Shown: positions 31,397 to 58,690 of the stretch, one piece after another
Position numbering within the stretch: the stretch's first letter is position 1
How the letters are laid out: every line of letters starts with the position of its first letter
Assembly: GCA_025642075.2 (NCBI GenBank)
Contig: JAODUO010001051.1
Location: 90,001 to 154,000 of the forward strand
Source: Ridgeia piscesae
Taxonomy: Eukaryota > Annelida > Polychaeta > Sabellida > Siboglinidae
DNA length: 64,000 bases
Direction of reading: 5' to 3'
Notes under the pieces: model-generated
What the model saw: only the letters and a program-made list of their open reading frames with translations
The model's database searches: none
Told to the model about the DNA's origin: nothing
Program-made: the position numbers and the translations under genes

Positions 31397-32475
31397 TAGA
31401 GCTTATTTGGTATCCAGACATTTTGGTAAAGGATACTTTGGTAATGGACGTTTTGGTAACAGCCATTTTGGTAACAGGACATTTCGGTAACTGGACGTTT
31501 CGATAATAGGACGTTTTGGTAATAGCATTTTGATAAAAGACATTTTGGTAATATGACATCTTGGTAATAGGACTTTTTGGCAACATATATTTTGGTAGCA
31601 TGGCATTTTGGTAAAACTAACAAATATTCATTAAAGGCATATTTCTTTTAAAAAGAACGTTCAGATAAATAAAAAACGGTTGTGTGTTCAGTAGAAATTT
31701 AATTCAAACTCACAAATGTATCCAGTTATTAATATGACTCTTCTAGTGATGCACATTGGGAATGTTGCGTTGCCACAATATGGTTGCATATTACTAGTGT
31801 CGTAGAAGGTAGTATTGTTCAGCGGAGTGTTTCTACAAACGAACCACACGCATTTTCGTACGGCATCTGTCAACCTCCACAGGTTCAAGACAGTGGTTGT
31901 GGTCAATTTTTAACACTTGATTTGCTGGTAGTAAGTCGGTGTACGCAGTACGCACTAGCAGGGAAGTGCTTGCTTGCATGATACGTGTAACGCCACCGTA
32001 TCATGCCATTTTTCTCATAGCCATTCCACAAAAGCTTTGTTGTTGATAATTCCATGTTCACATGTATAGCTTCACCTTATGTATGTCTGAATTTAAATGT
32101 GTTCTGCTAGCCACTGGTTGTCTTTAGTGGTTGAACACTCTAGCCACCACCACTGCTATTTGGAAGCCATGTTCCCTTCAGAGGCAAGCACTACCTTACA
32201 CCATGCCTGACTGCAGGTGGGAAGCCAATTTCCCTGTCTGGACCATCCTAATTTACAAATGGTTTAAATGACTGACATCTCAACAGGTTACCTCCTGAAA
32301 TGGCAGACTGGACTCTTGTTACCAAAATGTCTTGTTACTAAAATGTCTTGTTACCAAACTGTCTAGTTACCAAACTGTCCTGTTACCAAAATGTCATGTT
32401 ACTAAAATGTATGTTACCAAAATGTCCATTACCAAAGTGTCCTTTACCAAAATGTCATGGATCCGGCTTATTTCC
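31397..32475. mobile_element. Element flanked by inverted tandem arrays of TTTTGGTAA
   Basis: The left array (31410-31615) repeats a 16-17 bp unit, TTTTGGTAATGGACA-like. The right array (32316-32460) is its reverse complement, ACCAAAATGTC-like. The outermost parts align best: left GACATTTTGGTAAAGGATAC against the reverse complement of right GTCCTTTACCAAAATGTC. The roughly 700 bp between has no recognised coding. This fits a non-autonomous element whose subterminal inverted repeats are tandem arrays. Confidence 0.7.
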
Positions 32476-32540
32476 GACATAGTATCGTGTTGCAATGAAA
32501 AGAAAAACATTATCCGATTTGTTTAGCACTAGAACTGTTA

Positions 32541-32845
32541 ACAGTTGATGGCAATGACGCGTCAGTGTAGAGTCACTCCCTGCAGGTGTTGACAGTTGAT
32601 GGCAATGACGCGTCAGTGTAGAGTCACTCCCTGCAGGTGTTGACAGTTGATGGCAATGACGCGTCAGTGTAGAGTCACTCCCTGCAGGTGTTGACAGTTG
32701 ATGGCAATGACGCGTCAGTGTAGAGTCACTCCCTGCAGGTGTTGACAGTTGATGGCAATGACGCGTCAGTGTAGAGTCACTCCCTGCAGGTGTTGACAGT
32801 TGATGGCAATGACGCGTCAGTGTAGAGTCACTCCCTGCAGGTGTT
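32541..32845. repeat. 51-bp tandem repeat, six near-identical copies
   Basis: Units start GTTGATGGCAATGACGCGTC at 32544, 32595, 32646, 32697, 32748 and 32799 and include GTGTAGAGTCACTCCCTGCA. The near identity of the copies suggests recent expansion. Confidence 0.97.
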
Positions 32846-33186
32846 GCTTATACAAACATTACAAGCTGTGTGCACACTGCACACGTACTGTCAATTACTA
32901 TTCAGTAACTTCAGCAGTTTTTTATTCTCGCAAAATTGCATTTAACTACAGTCTTGCTAGCGTATACATGAATATTATGTATTCGAGAACATTATGACGT
33001 TTTCCTCATAGACAACTTTGAAGTCGGGCGGAAACACCCGGGGATTTATATTTGACCCGATGACTATGGGATGATCAGCCATTATCTGTTAAAATGGTGT
33101 TCGTTGAAATACCCTGTACATGTAACGATTGTCACATTCTATGGTTAAAGCCGTTTTTCGCATTAACAATACAGCACGAACAGGAG

Positions 33187-34379
33187 ATATTTCGGGAAAA
33201 CGGTTCTTGTTTCATTGAATTGCCAATATGAGGGAAATGACGAAACAATGTTTATGTCTAACCTCGTGCAATAACATAGTAGCATAAATAGTTTGACAAG
33301 TGTACAATATCACGACTTGGGCTAACCCATGGACGTGAACTTCACATCTGCTCAGCGACGTTTATTTATTTTTTAAACGAACGAGTATCTTCGAGCGCTC
33401 AATCTCTCAACTTTAGCGTACGACCAACACTGACTTTGCTGTGGACTATAACACAATGTTGCATAGTTTAGATAACTCATTTCGGTAGTCTGACGTGTTA
33501 TTTTCTAATATGCTTTATACATCCGCATTCTTCAGACCAATTGTCTGTAGACCCGCATTATTACCAAATCATGCTTAATTTCAAACAGGCATTAGAAAAT
33601 ACTACACAACAATTAAATGTTTCAAGTAAAATATTCAGGTATATTAATAATACCATACCATTTTTAGTTTTTATATATTGATTATAAATTAATGGGAATG
33701 TGAAATTAAAAAAATCTCCACATACTTGATATGAGTTCCAATTTATTTAAAAACGCATTCTTCCCAAAACTAATGATATTGATGTGTTTGAATCAAACAT
33801 GTAACGAATGCGTACTATTGCATTCGAATGGGAATGCGTAACTGTATTCGACTGCGAATGCGAATGTGTATCTCTATGCACGCATTTGAATGCGAATGTT
33901 TCATTTTTATTGTGTTATATGTATTGATGAGCTATTGGCCTATATAATCATTATAATAAACGTAGATAATAAAATCACAGGAAAAAGTCACACAGGAAAA
34001 AGACAACACTTTAAGGCTAAGTCAAAATGTAATTAATGCTAATCACTATACTGTAATATATTCTAAAACCATAATTTTTTATATTAAAGACTTTATTGTG
34101 CTCACTTGTCGGTGAGCTTCTTTTTAATTCTAGCAGTAATTTGTTTTAATTTTGTTCACTTACCAGTGACAACGTGAAAGACTGGCGGTGACTTTACAGA
34201 TAGTTTGAATAAAATTATGTTGTGACGTTATTATGCATTTTTCCGTGACTTGTTTACCTGCGACTTTTTTCTATGCAAAACTGTAACTTTTCCGTGACGT
34301 TCTTACATGTGACTTTATTACCGTCCACCGTCAAATAGTGTATATTTTAACGTTAAATGTAAAAAAAATCAAAATCTTT

Positions 34380-34437
<58 letters not shown>

Positions 34438-37144
34438 ATAAGACAAAAATTTAATACTTAAGTGAGAAACCATGTATTAAGGCCCACAGCAACAACAGTG
34501 TTACCAAGTGCATGATTCCATGTTGTTAACGGTCTGTTATCATGTCCAAATTCTCAACACAATATGATATGATCTATTTTCCAATAAAGCAACACACAAC
34601 GTCTTTATTTAACAACATATACTCAAATATGCTGGTGTGGCTCATCTAAGCCATCTCAACTTCAAGTTATGTTATAATGGTTTTGTTGTTAATATTCTGA
34701 TCACCGATTCTTTACATATTTTCATATTGTTCCGTCTGGAAGGAGATATGGTTGCATAAAATGCAAAACGTTAAAAAAGTGATACTGATGCCAACGGCTT
34801 TGCGTTTTGTGTGGTTACATTTTTCTTTACATATTTTAGAGGCGATCATGAGTTGTACGATGTGTATCCTTTTTAAGGACATTAAAGTGAATTGAATTAA
34901 CAAAAAAAATAGCCAAAATAGAAACTCACTGAGCATAATAAAGTCTGACGCGTCGCCGCCGCTCTGTCAGATCGTCACTGACCACGTGGTTTCCAGCCTG
35001 ACGCCAGTTCACCTCCCAGACCACGCAATGTCTGTGGGATGACGACTGGATCTGAGCTGGCCGATTGATCTATTATCACAGTGCAGCTGTAGTAATCGTT
35101 GCTAACTGGGCAGCTGTTCAACACGGAGGCGAAACTGGACACTTGCTTATGTTAGGTGTATTTCTAGTGCAATCTAGCTAAACAAACAGAAAATTGTAGG
35201 AACTATATACTTGCAGAACAATTATGTTACATTGTAATTTATTATTTCAATATATAATTTTATGGTTTTCGAATATATATTACAGTATATTGATTAGCAT
35301 CATTTATGTGTTGGCTTAGACTTTGTGTTTTGTCCTCTTTGTGACTTTTTCTTATGACTTTATTACCTATACTTGAATTACTTTCATGATCTGCTGGGCT
35401 GCGTGGACACTGGACACATAGTTGCCCTCAGCCTAGTGGATAATTGTCACTTGCCAGTGAGGCCTGTCTAATTGTCAGAAGTGAACAGGAATGTGCTGGT
35501 TGCAAGTTGCGTCAAAGGGACCATTAAACCCTTCTGGTCAGACAACAATCATTCAATCAATCCTCCAAGTGCATTTTGGATTGTTTGTTTGTTTGTTTGA
35601 ACCGAAGATCAAGACTGCCTAATTACATAAATGTACATAAACAGTACCCCGCAATTCGTAAGTGGATGAATTAGAAGCCAATGACGACTTTCCTATTGCT
35701 TTGTGTGAAACTGTGTGAAAAGAAATGGCCAGGCAGCGGCAAGGCGGGTAAAAGGTATGTTTGCAATATGTCAAGAATTTATATGCATTCGATAAAACAT
35801 TTGAACAGTCAAATATTTGGCATTCGAATGTGAATGTTTATGGTTCGCATTCGAATGCGAATGTTAATGGTTCGCATTTGAATGTGAATGTTTATGGTTC
35901 GCATTCGAATGCGAATGTTAATGGTTCGCATTCGAATGTGAATGTTAATGGTTCGCATTCGAATGTGAAAGTTTATGGTTCGCATTTGAATGTGAATGTT
36001 AATGGTTCGCGTTCGAATGTGAATGTTTATGATTCGCATTCGAATGTGAATGTTTATGGTTCGTATTCGAATGTGAATGTTAATGGTTCGCATTCGAATG
36101 TGAAAGTTTATGGTTCGCATTTGAATGTGAATGTTTATGATTCGCATTCGAATGTGAATGTTAATGGTACGCATTCGAATATGAATGTTTATGGCTCGCA
36201 TTCGAATGTGAATGTTTATGGTTCGCAGTCGAATGTGAATGTTTATGGTTCGCATTCGAATGTGAATGTTTATGGTTCGCATTCGAATGTGAATGTTTAT
36301 GGTTCGCATTCGAATGTGAATGTTAATGGTTCGCATTCGAATGTGAATGTTAATGGTTCGCATTCGAATGTGAATGTTTATGGTTCCCGCATTCGAATGC
36401 GCTGAAAATGTAACGGTTGCATTCGAATGCGCATTCGAATGCTAAACATTCGCATACGAATAACATTAGCACTCGGTAACCAGCGTGGACTTTGAATAAG
36501 TGACCTAACACACATTTGGTTTCTCCATAGGCGGCCATTATAATATTTCTTTGAGTTAATTGTATTCACTTACCAGTGAAAATTTGATAGACTGACGGCG
36601 ATTCTATAGACTTTATTGTGCTAACTTGTCAGTGACTTTATTTTTAATTCTAACAGTAAAAACTTCCGGAAAACGGTCCTTGATTGATAAAGTCGGCAGT
36701 ATGAGGAAGACGATGAAACAATGTTTATGTCTATAACATCGCACTAAAAATATTATTTGACAATGCTAAACTATCACGTCTTTGGTCACCCCATGGACGA
36801 GTGAACTTCACATATTCGGCGACGGAAAAATTCTCGGTTTTGCATAGGAAAAGTTACAGGTAAAACGTCACGGAAACAAATTCATAGAAAATAACGGCAC
36901 GACATAATTTTATTCAAAATGTCTGTAGAATCGCCGCCAGTTTTTCACATGTTTACTGGTAAGTGGACATAATTAAAACAATTACTGGTAGATTTAAAAA
37001 GAAATTCAATGTCAAGTGAGCAAAATAATAAATTCGAATAAACTTACTCATTCGCATTTGAACGCAGTGGTACACACTCGTTAACAAATCAGATTCAAAC
37101 AAAACATTAGCGTCATTATATTTTTGGGAGAATGCGTTTTTAGA
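33187..37144. mobile_element. Composite foldback-like element cluster
   Basis: The left end, AAAACGCATTCTTCCCAAAA at about 33750, and the right end at about 37143 (reverse complement AAAACGCATTCTCCCAAAAA) are inverted repeats. The similarity continues inward for several hundred bp: 34085-34310 against inverted 36840-37025, sharing TTCACTTACCAGTGA-like and AATAAAATTATGT motifs. A second pair is direct: 33187-33365 and 36662-36827 (GAAACAATGTTTATGTCTA, CCCATGGACG). Inside are a (TA)n tract at 34383-34432 and the 27-bp satellite. No transposase is seen. Probably nested copies of one non-autonomous family. Confidence 0.7.
35819..36410. repeat. 27-bp satellite containing a palindrome
   Basis: About 22 copies of a unit built on GGTTCGCATTCGAATGTGAA plus GTTAAT or GTTTAT. 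CATTCGAATG in each unit is a perfect palindrome. The 27-bp period keeps both strands open (GSHSNVNVN on plus). Related motifs lie outside the array near 33790-33900 and 37050. Confidence 0.95.
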
Positions 37145-37147
37145 GGA

Positions 37148-38475
37148 AGCGGAACTGGAAGATCATACCTAGATATGGCATTCCCGAGAAGTTTATAGCC
37201 ATAGTCAAATCATTTCATGAGAGAATGCTGGCTAGAGTCCTGGATGGGGGAGGAATCGTTAGGAACCTTTCAGGTCACAAATGGCGTAAAACAAGGTTGC
37301 GTGTTGACCCCCACACTCTTCACGATGGTTTTCTCTGCCATGCTGAAAATAACTGCATTTCATGATGACACAGACTCCATGGCAATCCGCTGCCGCACTG
37401 ACGGTAAGCTGTTTAATCTAAGGAGACTGCAAGCCAGGACTAAAGTGAAGTAGGAGAGCGTGCGTCATTTTCTGTTTGTTGATGACTGTGCTGTAAAAGC
37501 CAGCTCAGAAGTTGAGATGCAGCGGAACATTTTTTTTCGTCTTCTTGCGATGCCTTTCACCATCAGCATAAAGAAAACGGAGGTCATGTTTCAGCCAGCA
37601 CCCCATATAAACTAGTCAGATCCAACCATCACAGTCAAGGGCCAGAAACTGCCAACTGTAGACAAGTTCACATATCTCGGCTGTACCCTGTCAGAAATGT
37701 GCACGCTAATCGACGACGAGGCCGGTGCAAGAATCGCCAAGGCAAGCACAGCTTTCGGAAGGCTTCGTAAGAATGTGTGGGAACGACAAGGACTCAATCT
37801 CCAAACAGAGCTGAAAGTCTAAAAACCTGTAGTCGTGACCACTTTCCTCTATGCCTGCGAAACATGGACAGTCTACTGTAGGCACGCAAGGAAGCTGAAA
37901 GATTTCATATCAATTGCCTGCGCAGGCTGCTTCGCATCACCTGGCAAGACATTATCACAGAGACGGAAGTCCTCAAGTGTGTAGGGCTGCAAAGCATTCA
38001 TGCTCTACTGAAGAAAGTTCAACTTCGATGGGCTGGTCATGTTGTCAGAATGAGCGATGAAAGACTACCAAAGCGCCTGCTGTATGCACGGAGAGCTGCC
38101 AGAGGGGTGGAGGTATACTGGCGGCCAACGCAAACGTTACAAGGACTCCCTCAAATCCTCCCCAAAGGCTTTTGAAATCAACAACGAGTCTTGGGAAAGC
38201 TTAGCAGCTGAGCGAGGCACCTGGCGCAGCCTGATCTCGAAGGGAACATATCGAGTCTATGGACAAACCAGGATACGCCAGGCGGATGAAAAGAGACTGC
38301 TCCGTAAATCCAGTGCTGCGGAAGCAAGCTCTGCGCTCAATACTGATATTCAATGCCCAAAATGCGACAGAAATGTTCGTGCCCGAATCGGCCTTAGCAG
38401 CCACATCGCCTACACGCGACAGGCCAGTGATGTCATCAGGATCATCATCCCCCGACAGGCGATCAAGAGTAGTTA
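37148..38475 (+). pseudogene. Degenerate non-LTR retrotransposon reverse transcriptase, 5'-truncated
   Basis: Recognisable pieces lie in shifting frames. VTNGVKQGCVLTPTLF (about 37275) is an RT palm motif. VRHFLFVDDCA (about 37462) holds the FxDD catalytic box. Then come FTYLGCTLSE, ARIAKASTAFGRLRKN, FLYACETWTVY, LRWAGHVVRMSDERLPKR and a terminal CPKCDRNVRARIGLSSH zinc-knuckle-like end. In-frame stops at about 37450, 37614 and 37820 plus frameshifts make it inactive. No endonuclease domain remains. The left end coincides with the right end of the foldback cluster. Confidence 0.88.
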
Positions 38476-38558
38476 GCTCCACTTAATGAATATGTATCCA
38501 ACAGAGGGCGACTTCGTTGATGTGCGCAGAAAATATTAAATATTATTTGGTCGCGCAC

Positions 38559-38583
38559 CACCGGAAGTTCTTTACCGGAAGTT
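38559..38583 (+). promoter_or_regulatory. Tandem ETS-type sites in the EIF3L promoter
   Basis: ACCGGAAGTTCTTT occurs twice with a 15-bp period about 75-95 nt before the EIF3L ATG. CCGGAAGT is the core of ETS/GABP sites common in housekeeping promoters. A pyrimidine tract (TTCTTTCT) follows near the probable start of transcription. Confidence 0.5.
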
Positions 38584-38656
38584 CTTTTCCACGCTGTTAA
38601 TATTTGTGAAGGGTGTTCTTTCTGTTACAAAATCGTTGTTTTCGTAAACATCAGAA

Positions 38657-54675
<16,019 letters not shown>

Positions 54676-55195
54676 GAGATGGGAGATGACGACACAGAGG
54701 CTCCCTCAGACAGCAGCGATGCTACAATGAGTGTCTCCAATTATTTTGATGAAGTACGAATAAAAGAACTATACACGTTATCGAATTCTACACTATGTAA
54801 CCAACTCTGCACAACTGCTACACCGAGCATTTTCAACCACATTTTCTTGGTAGCTGTGGAGAATGTTTCATCCGAATACAGAAATTATTTCAAAATGGAA
54901 TCTGGAGAAGTATACTGTATGTCCAGAATAAATCTAGGAGTGTTAACATTGATTGTTGGTTGTTTTTGTTTAAAACATCAGCACTGTAATGACAGCATAT
55001 ATCCACATTTGGTTCAGAGGAGCAACCAATGTGTGATTCGAAGAAAAAAAAATTCCAACACCTGATTTTTTTTATTGATTTGTGTCTGAATATAGTGTGA
55101 TGATGGAACTGAATCACTGGGATCTTATTTGATGTGCCGCGTAAAGCAGTGTTTTATGATAAACATAAGTGTGTGTCATTACAGAATACAATGGA

Positions 55196-55201
55196 AATAA
55201 A
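55196..55201 (+). terminator. Candidate poly(A) signal of EIF3L
   Basis: AATAAA about 520 nt after the EIF3L stop. Confidence 0.55.
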
Positions 55202-55449
55202 TCTATACAGTTGTGGTTAGTGTGTGTTCCAAGTTATGGTGGATATTAGGTAGCATGATGTCTTGATAGCCATGTTGCATGACTGAAGTTCGGAAAAATT
55301 TAAACCATTTTGGATTATTTAACACTTTCATGTGTACTTTGACTGCAGTTTAGAATTTATACACATAAATCTGGATGTCGAAGATACAGAAATTACGCTA
55401 TTTTAAAAACCAACTTGGCAAGACAAGCATAAGCATGAACACGGTAGGA

Positions 55450-55455
55450 TTTATT
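55450..55455 (-). terminator. Candidate poly(A) signal of ZNF598
   Basis: Minus-strand AATAAA about 520 nt past the ZNF598 stop. Confidence 0.45.
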
Positions 55456-55974
55456 ATTAACAATGACCTAACAAGCAGGTTGACGAGGGACTCGACCAAC
55501 TTGAACCAACAGTTTTACTTCCACGAGAGTCCACATTATATTTGACATACAGCAATGCCGTTGTCCCTAATCAACCATTAAGTACCACAGTGTAACAGCT
55601 GCAATATTTACATATGCAGCACTCCAAGACTAAATCGTCGGTGACAGTCCTTCCCTTGTGTACATATAAAAATACCTTGTGTTGTTTGTACAAGTAAACA
55701 GTGTAAACGTTTTTACTGAATACTGTAGCTATTCCATTCTGCTTTCGAACTTGGAAAATAGCTCAGAATCATTACACTCCACACAAATTCTAAAACGCCT
55801 TAATTCAAAACAGTGTATAGAAGCTTCCATCAAAATTACAGGTGTAAGAAATATCAGGAAATTTCAGCACTAACACCAGAAATCAATCATTCACATAAAT
55901 CACATGCACTGAATGTTACTGCTGCACATTTATAATAGATATTGTTAGATGAAAACCTCAACATTCACAAACAC

Positions 55975-58690
55975 TTAACCTATCAATGGGAGTGAGACAG
56001 GATGGTAATATGATAGCTTAATCGCATGTTCTGGGTATAGACAGTGTGCGTCATTCCGTGAGACGTTGAATGATCCGGTCAGGAAGGTGAGATCCTGTAC
56101 GCGCCCAGCAGAGCCCATACCATAAAGTCCACGCCCACTGGTTGGCTGTAGACTCGGAAAGTCTGCGTCGGTGTCGTGATGACGCAGATGTGCATCCCTC
56201 TCCTTCATCATCGTCACCTGTCGACACATGTGACACGAGTAGAACTTTGACTTGGTGTTGACGGTGCCACAAGCGACGGGCGTGCGAGCGCCACGCCGGC
56301 CGGACTTCCCCTTCTTTTTGGTGCCGTAGTGAGCGTCAAGTAACTCCTGTTGCCTGTCGATGTCTGGGAGAAGCACAAGCAGCTCAGGGAAGACCTCATC
56401 GAAGCACTCCTTGCCCATGATCACAATGCACTGACTGTCATAGTCCTCGGCTGTGATCTTGCCTCCGCGGAACTCCTTCGAGCATGACTTAAACTGGCCA
56501 AACTTGTCGTCGTTTCCGTAGTCGAGCAACGTGTGGATGTCCGCTATAAGCTTCTGATTGCGGACACTGAAGTTCTCCGGCTTGTGGTAGTCATACGGTG
56601 TCGGTGGCTGCGAATCGTGGCCATTCGTGGGCGCATCATCGGCACCACTACTGAAGTCGCCATTTGCTAATAGAAACTGCGCTGGCAAGGTGGCGCCAAC
56701 CAGAGGCACTGGCGAAACAACGGAACCAGCACTAAAGCCAGGTGGTGCCTTGGTCTTGGCCTGCTGCTGCACAAAGCCTGGTGGCGGCGCGACTTTCGCT
56801 GCACAGGTGACAGCACTCGTACCAGTGACTGGTGGCGCCATCACGCTATCTGCGCAGTCCTTTAGACTCATCGGTGCAATCTTCGAACTTGGTGCGACGA
56901 CATCACCGCCCGACTCTTTTCTGTTACAAACCGCAGTGACGGAACTGTCTCTGTCAACAGAATTCTGCTTCTTCTTTTTACTTCTGACACCAGTGATTTC
57001 CTCTGGACACGGGTCAGTCGCAGCAGGAGACGGTTCCCTCTCATCGGCTTCCTCCTCTTCAGAATCGGCTGCGTCCACCTTAACGACAAACTTGTGCTTG
57101 CGGCACAAGTCCTCCATCACCTGTTTGTTCTTCTTTTTCCCCTTTGCCCCTTTAATCACGGTGAACTCCTCCATTTCCTCTGTGGTCTGTGTCGCCCCTC
57201 CGCCTACCACACTGGCCAGACTGGCGTGTTTCGGACGGGGGAAGTCCTCGGGCGATACGATTGTCGCGTTCATCCAACTGGCACTCTTGCTGGCCGACGG
57301 TTGCTTTGCTTTCTGTGGTGCATCACTCTGCTTCACCTTATCACGTCTACCTGGCGGTTTTGTTGTGTCGTGTTTGCTAGTCGTCTTTGTCAACCATGAC
57401 GTACCATCATGACACTCAGGCGCGCCGAGAACTGGGAAGTCTTTCTCAATCGATTTAGTAAGTGCTGCTGTCGCTCTTCTGTCAGTGTCTTGCTTCTTCT
57501 TGCTGTTCACGTTTGGTTTCGTTGTTTCACTTTTCTTCGTCACCCATGATACGCCATCGAGGGGTTCAGGAGCACTGAGAGGTGGGAAATCTTTCTCGGT
57601 TGACTTAGTGGACGTCACTGCTACTGCTGGTGTTTTCCTAGTGATGTCCGAGTCCAGCTTCTTTTTGCTGTTCACTTCTTGTTTTTTAACATTCCCTACT
57701 TCTTGCACGGTATCACTGTTCTTGGTCAACGTGTCGACTTTGTTGTTATTTGTACCCAAAGTTGTTGGTTTCGTGTTGTCATTCGGTTCGCGTTTCTGTT
57801 TGGCGGAATTCTTTTTGCTTGACGTGTCCGTCTTCTTGGTTGCGCCATCTTTCTGGTTTCCTGGCTCACTTTTCTGGTTTCCCTGGTCATTTTTCGTATT
57901 GGTTGTATCGTTTTTCTTGTATGTTTGCTCGTTTTTCTTGCCAGTTTTATCGCTCCTCTTGTCGATAACAGAGCTATTCACTCTTGTGTTCTCACTGCCT
58001 ACACCTCTGCCTTTTGCATCAGCATTAGTAGCTGAACTCTGTCGTTTGTCAGCTTTCTTGTGTTCACTGGTAGTTGGTGCACTGGGCTGTTTACCAGCCT
58101 CAGCCGCCACTGGTCGAGCAGATGTCATCAAACTGTTTCCGATGCTACTCAGCGACGGGAAATTCCTGTCTGACGCAGTGACGTATGGTACAGCATTTCC
58201 CCTTGCAACAGAAGAGCCCTCGGTCGGTGCTGGTTTTGGCACTGGGGCATCCCATGCAAACGCCGACCTCATCTGCTTCTGTGGCGCGGGCTTCGTTATT
58301 TTCTGCGGTTCTGCCTTCTCTGTAGTTTTATTCTGGACAGCCACCACCACGTGAGACCTGACCGGCTGTTTCTGCGACCACGCCCTGCCCACAGGTGCAG
58401 TGATGGGGCGTTTGTTCCCACGACCCCCGCCAAGTGACGGGAAGTCCTCGTGCCCCATGTTCCCGCCCTGCACAGACAGGTTGGACGCCATGGCAAGTGT
58501 ATTCGCCATCGTTGTACTCTGTTGGTTCTCGGTGGGGGCTGTCACCCCTTGCGTTACTGCGGTCTGCTGTGCCAAGGTTGGAAAGTCATCGCTGTGTTTC
58601 GAGAGACTCGTTGGCTGGCTGGCGCTTTTCCTCTCCGTTGCCATGGTTTCCATCGACATGTTGATTGCCCGCTGCATGTTCTCTGCATTT
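55975..58690 (-). CDS. ZNF598 terminal exon (low-complexity region and C-terminal domain)
   Basis: A single 2.7-kb exon. It opens (R)NAENMQRAINMSMETMATER. It holds repeated short aromatic motifs DFPTL, DFPSLGG, NFPSLSS, DFPPLSA, DFPVLGA, DFPRPK and DFPSLQ in a Lys/Thr/Ser/Asn-rich background (many KKN and QKS runs), then the conserved C-terminal domain. After the final DFPSLQ about 55 further residues precede the stop. The two DFPPL and DFPVL blocks sit in similar contexts (APEPLDGVSWVTK and APECHDGTSWLTK), an internal duplication of about 60 residues. Confidence 0.93.

Larger units (their letters stand above)
54676..55974. other. Convergent 3' UTRs of EIF3L and ZNF598
   Basis: The EIF3L 3' UTR runs from 54676 toward AATAAA at 55196. 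The ZNF598 3' UTR runs leftward from 55974 toward a minus-strand AATAAA at 55450. The two transcripts need not overlap if these signals are used. Confidence 0.6.

Noticed and set aside
32541..32845. CRISPR-like array
   Set aside because: The 51-bp units are contiguous with no distinct spacers, and the genome is eukaryotic.
35761..36405. A 214-codon repeat protein (GSHSNVNVN)
   Set aside because: The 27-bp satellite is open on both strands because its period is a multiple of three. There is no start context, splice signal or non-repetitive domain.
37217..38476. A functional gene similar to craniofacial development protein 2
   Set aside because: Such database names usually label non-LTR retrotransposon proteins. 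Here stops and frameshifts show a dead copy.
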